Below, in pieces: positions 11,950-22,826 of a DNA stretch of 64,000 nucleotides. The notes below the pieces were generated by a model that saw nothing but the letters and a program-made list of their open reading frames with translations, ran no database searches and was not told the DNA's origin. Both the position numbers and the translations under genes were made by a program. Position 1 is the first letter of the stretch. The number at the start of each line of letters is the position of its first letter. Origin of the DNA: Megamerina dolium (Eukaryota; Arthropoda; Insecta; Diptera; Megamerinidae); NCBI GenBank assembly GCA_963854835.1, contig OY978525.1:21360309-21424308 (forward strand), given 5' to 3'.

Positions 11950-12250
11950 TAGTCCGGTGTGACGGGTTCAAATATTTTACATTTTTCGGAAGAAAAATAT
12001 CTTAAAAATATACTCTAAAAATTTCAGACCGAAATTTTGAGTATTTTTCAAGTTAAAGCTAAAATAAGAGAATGCGCCGTAGTGTGTATGAATTTGTTGT
12101 CAAAACTTTAAACGCGTTTTTCTCAAAACCATGTTTTCGAAATTTCGGGGAAGCACTGACTCAAAACTATTCAACCGATTTGGCTAAAAATTTTACCCGT
12201 TGTTCTAGACACACATATCTAAATACGTAACCTTTAAAACATTTAATTTT
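11950..12250. repeat. Probable unclassified repeat, possibly continued at 12855-13096
   Basis: This stretch has the look of an interspersed, non-coding repeat (AACGCGTTTTTCTCAAAACC, then CGAAATTTCGGGG). HINE-1 starts directly after it at 12251. The 240 bp between HINE-1 and HINE-2 (12855-13096) could be its continuation, with HINE-1 as an insertion. This rests on general appearance only. Confidence 0.3.
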
Positions 12251-12854
12251 TATACCCTGCATAATGCAATATGCAAGGTATATTCATTTCAGTCAGATGT
12301 TTGTGTCCACTTGAAGGAATCTCCGAAGATATAGACATAGATATATATTCGTGATCAGCGTCGCTTAAATTTTCGATTTAACGATGTCCGTCCGTCCGTC
12401 CGTCCGTCCGTCTGTCTGTCACCTGGCTGGTTCGCACGATAACTTGAGTAAATATTGAGCTATTTCGATGAAATTTGGCATAAGTAATCTATGATCCAAG
12501 GGCACGGAGGGGATTGATATTGGGCATGATCGGTCAATAGCCACGCCCACACCAAGCATTCAAAGCGACTAACCTCGGAATTTTCAAAATCTTTATCTTG
12601 CTATAACTCACATAATATACCACTTGGGACACCAATATTTGGCACATGGAGTTATAGTATACTACTATATATATATACTATACTATACTAAGTCAACCAT
12701 ATTTCGGGTGTAAATTAGTAGTATATGCAAAAATTGTTTTTCAAAAAGTGGAAATAAAAGAAAAAGATGGATATTCGAGTAAACTTTTTATATATAAATC
12801 TACATATGCAGGGCATAGTTTGGTCGGCCCCAGCCGACTGTAAGGAGATTTTTT
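12251..12854 (+). mobile_element. HINE-1: DINE-1/Helentron-like element, short copy without tandem array
   Basis: The left end begins TATACCCTGCATAATGCAAT. A (GTCC/GTCT)n block lies at ~12387-12420. The right end holds an inverted copy of the left-end motif (TACATATGCAGGGCATAGTT) and the hairpin GTCGGC-CCCA-GCCGAC, then TGTAAGGAGA and a T-run. A GTCY microsatellite, subterminal inverted repeats and a 3' hairpin near a T-rich terminus are recognised features of DINE-1/HINE elements. The repeat region is deleted here, leaving ~600 bp. Confidence 0.75.
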
Positions 12855-13096
12855 AATAATAAACTATTTTATTTAAACAATTTATGAAGAAAAAAACTAC
12901 ATTTTGAGAACAAGTCCGCCATTTTCTTTTTGTTTTTTTTTATGTATATTATAGGTTAGTTCATTAAAAATCTTTTTGAATTTTTTATTTCAGATGACTT
13001 CGGAAGGCTGTGTGCTTCCCGGAACCACCTCATCTTTTTTTCGAGGACTTCACTCTGACGTCAAAAATTAAAAACAAATTAATGTAAAATTAACTT
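12855..13096. other. Spacer between two oppositely oriented HINE copies
   Basis: 240 bp of non-coding DNA, including a GC-richer patch at ~13000-13065 (GAAGGCTGTGTGCTTCCCGG). Function and origin are unknown. Confidence 0.4.
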
Positions 13097-15303
13097 AAAA
13101 AAATCTCCTTACAGTCGGCTGGGGTCGACCAAATTATACCCTGCATATGTAGATTTATATATAAAAAGTTTACTCGAATATCCATCTTTTTCTTTTATTT
13201 CCACTTTTTGAAAAACAATTTTTGCATATACTACTAATTTACACCCGAAATATGGTTGACTTTGACGAAGTACCTTGTATGTTATGAGAGTTCTAAAAGG
13301 GATAATTTAAAGGAGGTTTTGAAAATAATTCCGAGACTTAGTATGGGAGCTATATAAAAAGTTGGCGTAGCTTACCTCTTTCTTGTAAATCCAATTAATT
13401 TTCCAATATTAATCCACACCTTAAATTCGTTTGTCCTACGTTGAACAGTTCGTAAGTTATAGCGATTTAAATTTTTGAAAATTTTCGCAACTTTGTATGG
13501 TAGCCCCATTTAGAAGTGGGCCTGGCATGTTGATTTTTTGCCAAATTATTTCCTAATACCATATTAACCTAAGTATTAATTATGATTGTTCTAGACAGAA
13601 GATTACAGAAGCTGCAGCTATCTCAACTTAAAAGAAATTCAGTCATCCTGTATGGGAGCCACTATAAACAATGGACGTGGCTGGCCCATTTCTTGTGGGT
13701 ATATTTGCTCTTACACTACTAATCCATACCTTAAATTTCGTTTTCCTAGGCTAAATGGTTTGTAAGTTATGGAGCTAAAAAGTTTTAGTTTAATTCCCTC
13801 GACTTTGTATGGGAGACTCATGAAGAAGTGGGCGTGGCACACTGATTTTCTGCCAGATTATTTCCGACTACGATATTAATTTAAGTGTCAATTATGGTTA
13901 TTCTAGACAGAAGATAGCCGAAGTTAAAACTGTTTCAATTTAAAATTTTTTATGGGGGCTACGATAAACAGTGGGCGTGGTGCGCCCATTTCCTGTGAAT
14001 CTAGTTGCTCGTATAATACTAATCCATACCTTAAATACGCTAAATGGTTTGTAAGTTATGGAGCTTAAAAGTTTTAGTTTAATTCCCTCGACTTTGTATG
14101 GGAGACCCATGAAGGAGTGGGCGTGGCACACTGATTTTCTGTCACATTTTTGCCGACTACGATATTAATTTAAGTGTCAATTATGGTTATTCTAGACAGA
14201 AGATTGCCGAAGTTACAGCTGTTTCAATTTAAAATTTGTATGGGGGCTACGATAAAAAGTGGGCGTGGTGCGCCCATTTCCTGTGAGCATAGTTGCTCGT
14301 ACAATACTAATCCACACCTTAAATCTTATTATTTTACGCTGAATAGTTTGCAAGTTATAACCGGTAACATATTTTTAATTTCCGCAACTTTGTGTAGCAG
14401 ACCCAAAAAGGAGTGGGCGTGGCACACTGATATTCTGCCATATTATTTCTTGCTGCCATGTTAATCTAAGTGTCAATTATGGTTATTCTAGACAGAAGAT
14501 TGTAGAATTTACAGCAGTTTCAATTTAAAATTTGTATGGGGGCTACGATAAACAGTGGGCGTGGTGCGCCCATTTCCTGTGAATCTAGTTGCTAGTGCAG
14601 TACTAATCCATACCTTAAATACGCTAAATGGTTTGTAAGTTATGGATCTTAAAAGTTTTAGTTTAATTCCCTCGACTTTGTATGGGAGACCCATGAAGGA
14701 GTAGGCGTGGCACACTGATTTTCTGCCAGATTATTACCGACTACGATGTTAATTTAAGTGCCAATTATGGTTATCCTAGACAGAAGATTGCCGAAGTTAC
14801 AACTGTTTCAATTTAAAAGAAATACAGACACTTTGTATGGGAGCTACGCTAAAAAATAGGCGTGGCTGGCCTATTTTTGGCAAGGTTATGTAGTAGTATA
14901 ATGTAACTCTATGTGCCAAACATTGTTGTCCCAAGTGGTATATTATGTGAGTTATAGCAAGATAAAGATTTTAAAAATTCCGAGGTTAGTCGCTTTGAAT
15001 GCTTGGTGTGGGCGTGGCTATTGACCAATCAGGCCCAATATCAATCCCCTGCGTACCCTTGGATCAAAGGTTACTTGTGCCAAATTTCGTCGAAATAGCT
15101 CAATATTTGCTTAAGTTATCGTGCGAACCAGCCAGGTGACAGACAGACGGACGGATGGACGGACGGACATCGTTAAATCGAAAATTTCAGTGACGCTGAT
15201 CACGAATATATATCTATATATATATCTCCGGAGATTCCTTCAAGTGGTCACATACATCTGACCGAAATGAATATACCTAGCATATTGCATTATGCAGGGT
15301 ATA
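13097..15303 (-). mobile_element. HINE-2: DINE-1/Helentron-like element with ~10 repeat monomers
   Basis: This is the reverse-oriented copy. The right end, with hairpin GTCGGC-TGGG-GTCGAC, lies at 13097-13135. The left end lies at ~15200-15303, finishing in GCATTATGCAGGGTATA. The GGAC/GACA block (complement of GTCY) is at ~15139-15170. Between them, 13360-14880 holds alternating A and B monomers marked by GTGGGCGTGG about every 140-155 bp (for example ~13972, 14118, 14262, 14416, 14556, 14702). Its first ~165 bp are an almost perfect inverted copy of 12690-12854 in HINE-1. Confidence 0.75.
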
Positions 15304-15976
15304 AAAATTGAGTATACTAATAACACTTTCAAATTACAAGTTCATATTCAAGTTTCGAGTGTTTGATTAACTCTTCACCTCTATTTAATGTTTTATTTAC
15401 TGTAACGTTAGTAAGAGATGAAGAGATAATTATGGCAGATGAACTTTTTTAATAAAATTTGAGACCGTTTTCCCACTACATATTATTCAGGGATACGTAT
15501 ATATTTGTGGCAAAAAGCAGTAACCTCTTAAATCAAATTTATCAATTTCAATATTCTGAGTGAAAACGGTAAATCAAAAAAACTCCACCAGCTGGTCGAA
15601 TTTCAAAATTTTAAACATATCAACAGAATTATCTAGAATTAAAAATGGTAATTTGGATTTACTACATAGCTACTACATACATGGAAGAATAAGCTTAAAT
15701 GAATAACAATATTTTGCTTTTACGGAGGTCTCTGTGGTGTATGTAACTAAATTTTCTCTTAACTCGACTTAAGCGGTTACTGCTTTTTCTCATAGAGATA
15801 TTTAGGTATATATTGCAAGAATCGTTGTAACTTAATTTCTTTGTTATTAGTTTTTATATGATCCAGAGGCTATTGCTTTTTTTGTATCTTTGTATCCTCA
15901 GCATATTTTGTTGTGCTTTATTTCAAAGTTGCGTATGAACATATTGATTATTATGAAGAACTATATATGTAAATGC
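15304..15976. other. Unassigned AT-rich DNA
   Basis: No gene or repeat could be supported here. Confidence 0.4.
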
Positions 15977-16262
15977 CGTAGGTGCCATAACTCAGTGGTT
16001 AGTGGGCTGGTCTTCTGATCGGTAGGTCGTGGGTTCAATTCCCGGCTGAAGCACAAGTTCAACATCGAAAAGATTTTTTTTTTCGATCGGCACCCACCTG
16101 TCGGCAAGCTATTGGCAATTCTATTGGCAATTTCCATGACAACGCTTTTAAAAGGACTCGGCGATAAAGCTCTGAAAATGTGATGTCACAAAGACTCTGT
16201 TTGGAGCTGGCTAATACAAGTAGGCACCTTCTAATACTTCCAAAAGCTGACAGACACAACAG
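15977..16262 (+). mobile_element. tRNA-derived SINE, copy 1
   Basis: The head is tRNA-like: an A-box region at ~15987-16010 (AACTCAGTGGTTAGTGGGCT) and a B-box at ~16024-16045 (GGTCGTGGGTTCAATTCCCG). A conserved non-tRNA body follows (CGAAAAGATTTTTTTT, ACCTGTCGGCAAGC, GATGTCACAAAGACTCTG). Two more copies with the same order lie at 17877 and, inverted, at 23425. The body and decay rule out a working tRNA gene. The RNA polymerase III promoter boxes are what is seen; transcription is inferred. Confidence 0.75.
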
Positions 16263-17504
16263 TATTGGAAAAGAATAAAAAATGTACCAATTGACTTATG
16301 AGTGTAGTAAATACAATTTTTTAATGTTTTTGATAATTGTTAATTTCTTTTCTACGGGTATCGATAATATTTTTTGCAAAGAGATGCTAATGCTAAGCCT
16401 TGTATACAGATTATTAAAGGACAATTAAGTGTAAATGGTTTTACGTGGATATCTATCAGTTTTGGTTTTACACCATAACGTCATAACAAACGCAGATACT
16501 GCCTTTCTTTCAGAACAGGAAAATCTTCGTGCTACGTTACCAAAGGGGTATGCAAATGGATCCCTTCTTGGTGGGGGTCGAGGCCTATCTAACACCTCTG
16601 CTGGTCTATGGATTACAGAAATCGGTTGCAATGCAACTCTACACTGAGCTCTCCCGCGTACCTTTGGCTTTCAACTAAAGCCTCCCCGAAGGACAGTTAC
16701 TAATTATCACTTTGGAGCGAACTCCAGGTGTTCCTGATCCTCGTGGTACCAGAAAGATTTCGGTTAGACTTCGTTACTGAAGCTACTATAAGTTTTAGCT
16801 TCATTTGGTCATCGATAATGAAACAACACAAAGCAAGAGCAAACACAAAACCACTCGAACACTAAAAATAAAAAAAAAAAAACAAGTGTCAGCAGGGCCG
16901 TTACATATATAGTTATCGTCAGAATGGCTGTATCTCAACTCACAGCGATGTGTCATTGTTGACATCACCCCACCCCTCCTGTGTGTGATCAACAAAAATA
17001 AAAATACCCCAAAACAAAATAAATATATGAAATCAAATCAGACAATTAGGAGTCACCTTGATGCGCCAACCTGGACATCGCCCACCACGAAGATCGATTT
17101 TAGAACATAATATGGAAAAATTGAACACCATTGTAAGCTAAAGTTCAATTTTTGTGCTGCTCCAGACATTTTCTTTAATTCCTCAAGGAAATATTTCAAT
17201 TCGATTAACTCTGTACTTTGATTTTATTACAAGATTATTTCCCATTATTATCTTAACGATCAAAGTTGTCGCCACTTTTTCTTAATAACTACTGCAGTTA
17301 GTGCAGAAATATGCTGACAGAGCTTAAAAAAAGAGAAGAAGGTTAAATAAATGTTCTTCTATTCATATTGTAATTTTAACTTGTGTTCGTGCAAAATATT
17401 GTAAAAATATTTTCGATAACAATTCTTCATTTTAAAATACTTTTTGTTTATCTTCTTACTTTTGTTGTTCTTGTTTGTTTTTGTATTTTAATATTGAAGC
17501 CATT
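16263..17504. other. Unassigned; includes a GC-richer patch
   Basis: Bases ~16430-16800 are markedly less AT-rich than the surroundings (for example GGTGGGGGTCGAGGCC, GCTCTCCCGCGTACC) and are open for ~68-70 residues on both strands. I recognise no protein there. It may be part of an unidentified repeat. Confidence 0.35.
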
Positions 17505-17775
17505 CAATATAGTGTTTGTTGGTACATTGCTTTGAAGGAATGTACTCATACGACACATGCGAGTATATATATAGTTGGAGTCCGTAGTTTCCGTGCGAAG
17601 AGAATATAGGCACACGTTTGGCGTCACTCCTCCTAGCATATGGACTGTAATGAGGCTCGTGAATAATTTTTCCGAGAGAATTGCAGCGAAAATTCCCCAA
17701 TAATCTGATTTCAAGAAACTCCACTTTCCGTTGGCAACCAAGGTCTCCTGACCTTATTCCACCTAATTTTAACTA
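17505..17775 (+). mobile_element. Mariner-superfamily relic with internal deletion
   Basis: Bases ~17612-17690 read RHTFGVTPPSIWTVMRLVNN then FSERI, an N-terminal helix-turn-helix pattern (P...T..RLV.KF). Bases ~17705-17762 then read ISRNSTFRWQPRSPDLIPPN, the last catalytic block (WPPRSPDLTPPDF). Several hundred residues are missing between them. The long minus-strand frame over this stretch is a shadow. Confidence 0.55.
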
Positions 17776-17876
17776 ATTAACCTATGTATAATAAAAATGC
17801 ATTATCTTCCAAACAAAAAAAAAAAAAAAAAAAAGTGAATTAAATGAATTTAAGAAAAAGTTATTTGTGTTTCTTA

Positions 17877-18160
17877 ATTGTGTGCTGTAGGTCAGTGGTT
17901 AGTGTGTTGGCCTTTTGATCTGTAGGTTGTGGGTTAGATCCCTGGCTGAAGCATAACAAAGTTAATATTGAAAAAGATTTTTATTTCGAACGGTAAAAGA
18001 AGTCTGCGACGAAGCTCAGCAAAAATGATGTAGCAAGAGTTCTGCCATTCGGAACCGGCTAAAATGTCCAAATAATAATGTCCAAAATTTAACACGCACA
18101 ACAATAATGTAAGGAAACTCGGTCAAAGAGCCCTTTAGGGCTTATAAGTGCCACCCTGTA
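17877..18160 (+). mobile_element. tRNA-derived SINE, copy 2
   Basis: Same order as copy 1: an A-box-like GTCAGTGGTTAGTGTGTTGG, a B-box-like GGTTGTGGGTTAGATCCCTG, then GAAAAAGATTTTTATTTCGA and GATGTAGCAAGAGTTCTGCC. It continues to TTATAAGTGCCACC near 18140-18153, which is also seen in the relic at 56588-56750 and probably marks the family's 3' end. Confidence 0.75.
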
Positions 18161-20039
18161 TATATCATATGCTGTGGTTTCTTTAGTACAATTGTTAGTT
18201 GGATTCTCGACTTGTGCAATTCTGTCTGTCTGTCGTTGATTTCGTCATTGAACTCTTTCCAATTGTAAGCGTTTGCTTTTAAAAGCTTCTGAAATAGCCA
18301 TTCCCAGAGTATCCAAATTTGATAATACTGGCGGTGAAGCTCGGGCAAGGTTATGCCAAAATTCCAATTAATTAAAAAATATGAATATATTTAATTTGTT
18401 GTGAGTTTGAAACTCAAATTTAATATAATTTTTTTAAATAAGTAAATACATAAATTTTTTTAAGAGATGGAAATTGTGAAAGAACTTTGTGGTAATGTCA
18501 ACAATAAAGAATAGTTAATAGTTAATGAAGATTATAGTTTATAAAGTTTTTTCACATTTTTGCTTTCAAAATGTAGATTTCACAACAATATAGGAACAGA
18601 AACTACTAACACTGTTATATAGATTTCGCTCTCCTTAACTCTCTCTCTCTCTCTCTCTCTCTCTATCACTTTGCTTTTATAGAGTCCAAAATGTTCTTGG
18701 AAGTAATTTTCGTCATTGTATAAGGCAATCATAATTTCTATACAATAAACCACTTACAAGTTTATGACATAAATCATTTTATGTGATTACATTTACACAT
18801 ATGCTTTCAACCATTTTTGAATAGATTTTTCTTTTGTGAGTTGTGAAACTCTTAAAAGCCCATCCAATATCGTAAAATATTTTAGTATTCGTTATCTTTT
18901 GATTTTAACGAATGAGTGCACACAGGTGTTTTCCCTTATGTTTCCTTTATGCTTCCCTTATGCATGCATCTATATACATATAAACTAAATGGAGTTATGG
19001 TATTTTCAATTATTTTCCCTTCACGATGTCTTTCAGAATAAAACTATTTACGTGTTTTTGTATACTACGAGTATATGTGTTATACACAATATATATATGT
19101 GTAAAACGATTTATGTAAGTGGGTGATTATGGGTATGTTTTCCTACTATTATCCTTTAACCTTTCAACTAAGTTTAAAAGACTAATAAAAAGAAAATATA
19201 TATTCGTATGAGTATAGTATATTTTTATTTATAAATAGTTTAAAAACAGCAGAAAAATAAAAACAAACAAACGATCTTTGACGTTAATCGTTGATAATCA
19301 GCTTGGTTTTCTGTGTACTCACTATACATCTTTACTATGAAAACTGTCAATAACAACGAAAAGAAAGAAAAATATAAATTCCAACAACAGGATGACTACC
19401 AGATCAGCAAAAGTCTCTATCAATTTCCTTCTTTTTATGGAAAGGAAGTAAACAAAGTAATATCTATAGTACATATCTACTTGCATACATGTTTAATACA
19501 CGTGTACTAAATACCTGATGGTTGACTTGAGAACGAAATTGAAAATGGTGGAGAAAAATTCACTAGTGGCATAATATGGATATGTACAATAGTATAAGGG
19601 ATTTGGCCAAAGTATGTCATCAAGAGAGATAGCTCTATGTCCTACTAACTTAGGCTCTCCAATGGTATATTGTAAAAATCTTTTGAATTTGAAAAAGATT
19701 TGGATTAGACCGATTTAAGTTGTACTGAGATCTTCTCTGTGGTTAAATAAATTACATCAATTTATTTCCATTAATTGTGTTTGATAGAGGAGAAAGTGTC
19801 CAAATATTGCTATAATCTCTATACCCAAATCATTGCCACGAAATTAGAACGCGTGGATTATAAATTTGATTATGTATGCAGAAGTTGCACTGTCTCATAC
19901 GCCAAATGTAAGTACTTCATGCATGGAATAGTTCTAGTTGCACGGTAATCACCTTATTTATAAAGTTACCGAGCTGAAAATTGGTGTATAACATATGATT
20001 ACTTTTACCAAATAATTAATATCTCCAGGAATTGCTGAA
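18161..20039. other. Unassigned AT-rich DNA with a (CT)n microsatellite
   Basis: A (CT)n tract lies at about 18639-18664. The remainder shows no supported gene or repeat. Confidence 0.45.
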
Positions 20040-20215
20040 ATTGGAGAAAAACCAAGCCTGGCTCCATACAAAAATATGCCATATAAAGTGGAGAAAAAAA
20101 ATAATTAAAACCGCCCCAATGTACAAAATATTCAGCGTAGGACAACCATATTTTAGTTGTGGATGAGCATTGTAAGTATAACTAGATTTACAAGAAATGT
20201 GCCTCTCACGTTTAC
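20040..20215. repeat. Relic HINE tandem-repeat monomer
   Basis: TATTCAGCGTAGGACAACCA, a degenerate TTTTAGTTGTGGATGAGCAT and ACAAGAAATGTG follow the order of the A monomer in the HINE arrays (CAGCGTAGAATAACGAGATT, GGTGTGGATTAG, CACAGAAAATGGG). No HINE ends are nearby, so this is an old, isolated monomer. Confidence 0.55.
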
Positions 20216-20458
20216 TTATCATTCACATGATATCGACAGTTTTATTCTACTTGCAATGTATATACGTATTTTTATGTAAATATTTTAATGTATGTGGATA
20301 TATATGTGGTTAACTTTACCATATTAGCAGCATATCTATCTACATATCGTATAGTTTTTTTTTAGTATCAGCTATAGCAGAATGAATTTATTCCAATAAC
20401 GACAAAAGGATATATGAAGGTATGTAGTAATGTATGATAGGTCTGCTTCATATAATTT

Positions 20459-20650
20459 CTAATGTGATGTATCAACATTTATTGGTTTTGATGGCACATC
20501 AAGAACAGCAAATTCCTCATTCTTTAAATAGTTATTAACTGCCCCATTACGCGACTTTTTTCTTAATGGCACAAGTTCCCCACCATCCTTTTTATCCTTT
20601 TTAGTAATATAATTAAATCTGTCTCGAAATATTATATACATTGTATTAGT
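20459..20650 (-). other. Candidate terminal exon, unassigned
   Basis: The minus strand from ~20600 to a TAG stop at ~20461 encodes a charged segment (KKDGGELVPLRKKSRNG, YLKNEEFAVLDVPSKP) whose composition differs from the AT-rich noise around it. It could be the cytoplasmic tail of a host protein spliced from upstream exons. No good pyrimidine-rich acceptor is visible (TTACTAAAAAG is weak), and upstream DNA is soon replaced by a (TA)n tract. No family is recognised. Confidence 0.25.
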
Positions 20651-20807
20651 CATTCTTCGATTAGAATTATCATATCCTTTTCGCGTGCTCTTTCATTTTG
20701 GTTTTATTCCCCTACCTATAAACTTGCATAGACAACATCAAATTCAAAAGACTTATTACTGCATTTACATTTGAATATATTCGACGTAAATATATGCACA
20801 GTATCTT

Positions 20808-20876
20808 CGATATATATATATATCTATATATATATATCTATATATATATATCTATATATATATATCTATATATATA

Positions 20877-20961
<85 letters not shown>

Positions 20962-20970
20962 ATATATATC

Positions 20971-21001
<31 letters not shown>

Positions 21002-21036
21002 CTATATATATATATCTATATATATATATATCTATA

Positions 21037-21074
<38 letters not shown>
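20808..21074. repeat. (TA)n tract with TATC and TAAA variants
   Basis: About 265 bp of almost pure TA interrupted by short TATC and TAAATC variants. Long open frames of Tyr/Ile across it are artefacts. It ends at the left terminus of the Tc1-like element, and TA tracts continue beyond its right end. Confidence 0.95.
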
Positions 21075-21077
<3 letters not shown>

Positions 21078-22728
21078 TATTGTGCAAAACTTAAGCAACT
21101 GGCATAGTGCTCTCATTGATTTCAAATTTACTAAAAAATAAAAGCGCTTAGATTGAATGTTTTAATATTTATTTGTTCCTTCATTAAATACATAAAAAAC
21201 AACAACAACAAAAGTTCGGTATTCTTACGAAATTAACTGTAAACAACAAAAAACAAATTATACTCATATTTCATCTGTGCAAAACTTAAGCAACTTTTAA
21301 TATTTTGTGTAGTATCCCTTATTTTTAATTACTGCAGCACACCTTTTGGGCATAGAAGCTACTAATTTCGTTAAATATGATTTATTTATATTTTCCCATT
21401 CAGTTTTGAGGCCTAAAAATAGTTCGTCTTTATTTTTAAAGCGCTTTGAGCCCAAGCCTCGTTTTAAAATTGAAAACAAATTTTCAATAGGATTCAAGTC
21501 GCGCGATTGTGCCGGCCAATCAAGCACTTGAATCTTATTTGACTGTAGCCAATCCTTCACAAACTTCGATGTGTGTTTCGGATCATTGTCATGCTGTAAC
21601 ACCCATCGAAGTGGCATATTCCATTCCGCAAAAGGCAACATTGCAGTTTCTAAGATGTCCTTATACATAAATCTGTCCATTTTGTGGTCAATCCTATGCA
21701 ACGGACCAAGTCCACTCCCCGAAAAATACGCCCACACCATGACGTTCCCTCCTCCATGCTTTACAGTCATTTTACAGTATCGCGGATTGAGGCCTTCACC
21801 TTTCGTATGTCGAACTCTTATTATTCCGTCTGAATTAAATAAATTTATTTTAACTTCATCACTGAACAGTACGCCAAACCACTTTTTTATGGACCAGCCC
21901 ACGTACTTCTTAGCAAATTCAAGTCTGGAAAAAAAATATATGTTGTTGTTTTTGTTTTGAAGGCATTAAACCAAACATACCTTTTTTTACATGTTTTGGT
22001 GTAAGCATTGGTTTCTTTACCGCTTTGTAGCTTTTTAAACCAACTTTAATCAAATGCCTTCTTACTGTGCTTGAATCGACATTTAAATTAAGAGTATTTA
22101 CTATATCTTTTGAAGACATGAACGGATTTTTTTTAATCAATTTTTTAATTTGAATAGCTTCCTATAAGAAATTTTTTGGGGTCTTTCTCCGGAATTTCGA
22201 TCTGTAACGCTACCAGTTTTTTCAAATAATCGTATCCATCTTGATATCATAGATTTGTTGATATTTAATGATTTTGCAATGTCATTCTGTGGTTTTCCTT
22301 CCTTAAATAACGATATAACCTTCATCTTAAATTGATGACTATAACGGACACGTTGCATTTTGGATTTCAATATGTTTGAAAGAACTGTGCGCTAAGAAAG
22401 ACTTTTTTGTACTGAGTTAGATCAATGTTAATGCACAAAGCAGAAAAAACTCCGAAAAAGATCCGTTATTTTCTGAACAAAGAAATATCGAACACCTTTG
22501 CACTCCGAGTTGCTTAAGTTTTGCACAGATGAAATATGAGTATAATTTGTTTTTTGTTGTTTACAGTTAATTTCGTAAGAATACCGAACTTTTGTTGTTG
22601 TTGTTTTTTATGTATTTAATGAAGGAACAAATAAATATTAAAACATTCAATCTAAGCGCTTTTATTTTTTAGTAAATTTGAAATCAATGAGAGCACTATG
22701 CCAGTTGCTTAAGTTTTGCACAATACTG
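21075..22728 (-). mobile_element. Near-complete Tc1-like transposon with ~220-bp IR/DR termini
   Basis: The element is 1654 bp, flanked by TA, and begins CAGTATTGTGCAAAACTTAA. The terminal inverted repeats span 21075-21296 and 22508-22728. Each has an outer and an inner copy of TGTGCAAAACTTAAGCAACT (21081-21100, 21277-21296 and their complements near 22508-22527 and 22703-22722). This is the IR/DR arrangement known from Sleeping Beauty, Minos and related Tc1-like elements. The transposase lies between them on the minus strand and stops exactly at the inner repeat. The arms are nearly identical, so the insertion is fairly young. Confidence 0.95.
21297..22370 (-). pseudogene. Tc1-like DD34E transposase, broken by two small lesions
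   Basis: Bases 22370-22140 encode the paired-like helix-turn-helix domain (SHQFKMKVISLFKEGKPQND, then SMISRWIRLFEKTGSV). A one-base slip near 22140, in an A-rich run, shifts the frame. Bases ~22139-21985 give the second DNA-binding subdomain (SKDIVNTLN..STVRRHL). At ~21983-21925 a GGTATG...TTTCCAG segment interrupts KHVKK/LEFAKKYVGW and could be a ~60-bp intron. The two sides join in frame only if one A is restored to an A7 run. Bases ~21924-21297 give the catalytic part: FSDE (first Asp), QHDNDPKHTS (second Asp) and DLNPIENL (Glu), with exactly 34 residues between the last two. Length is ~340 codons, normal for the family. Both lesions lie in or near homopolymers, so base-call error is possible. 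Confidence 0.85.
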
Positions 22729-22797
<69 letters not shown>

Positions 22798-22826
22798 GTA
22801 TAACATATATATATATATATATATGT
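22729..22826. repeat. (TA)n tract between the Tc1-like element and a LINE
   Basis: Nearly pure TA with a few TTTATA variants. It appears to be the continuation of the tract at 20808-21074, split by the transposon. Confidence 0.95.

Noticed and set aside
15977..16055. Functional tRNA gene
   Set aside because: A and B box-like motifs are present but the cloverleaf is imperfect, and the same head is followed by a conserved body in three places; a SINE explains it better.
17448..17741. 97-codon minus-strand open frame
   Set aside because: The opposite strand carries recognisable transposase motifs; this frame is their complement.
20771..21141. Long open frames rich in Tyr and Ile on both strands (also at 48249, 54898, 61851-62483)
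   Set aside because: They are translations of (TA)n microsatellites and carry no coding signal.
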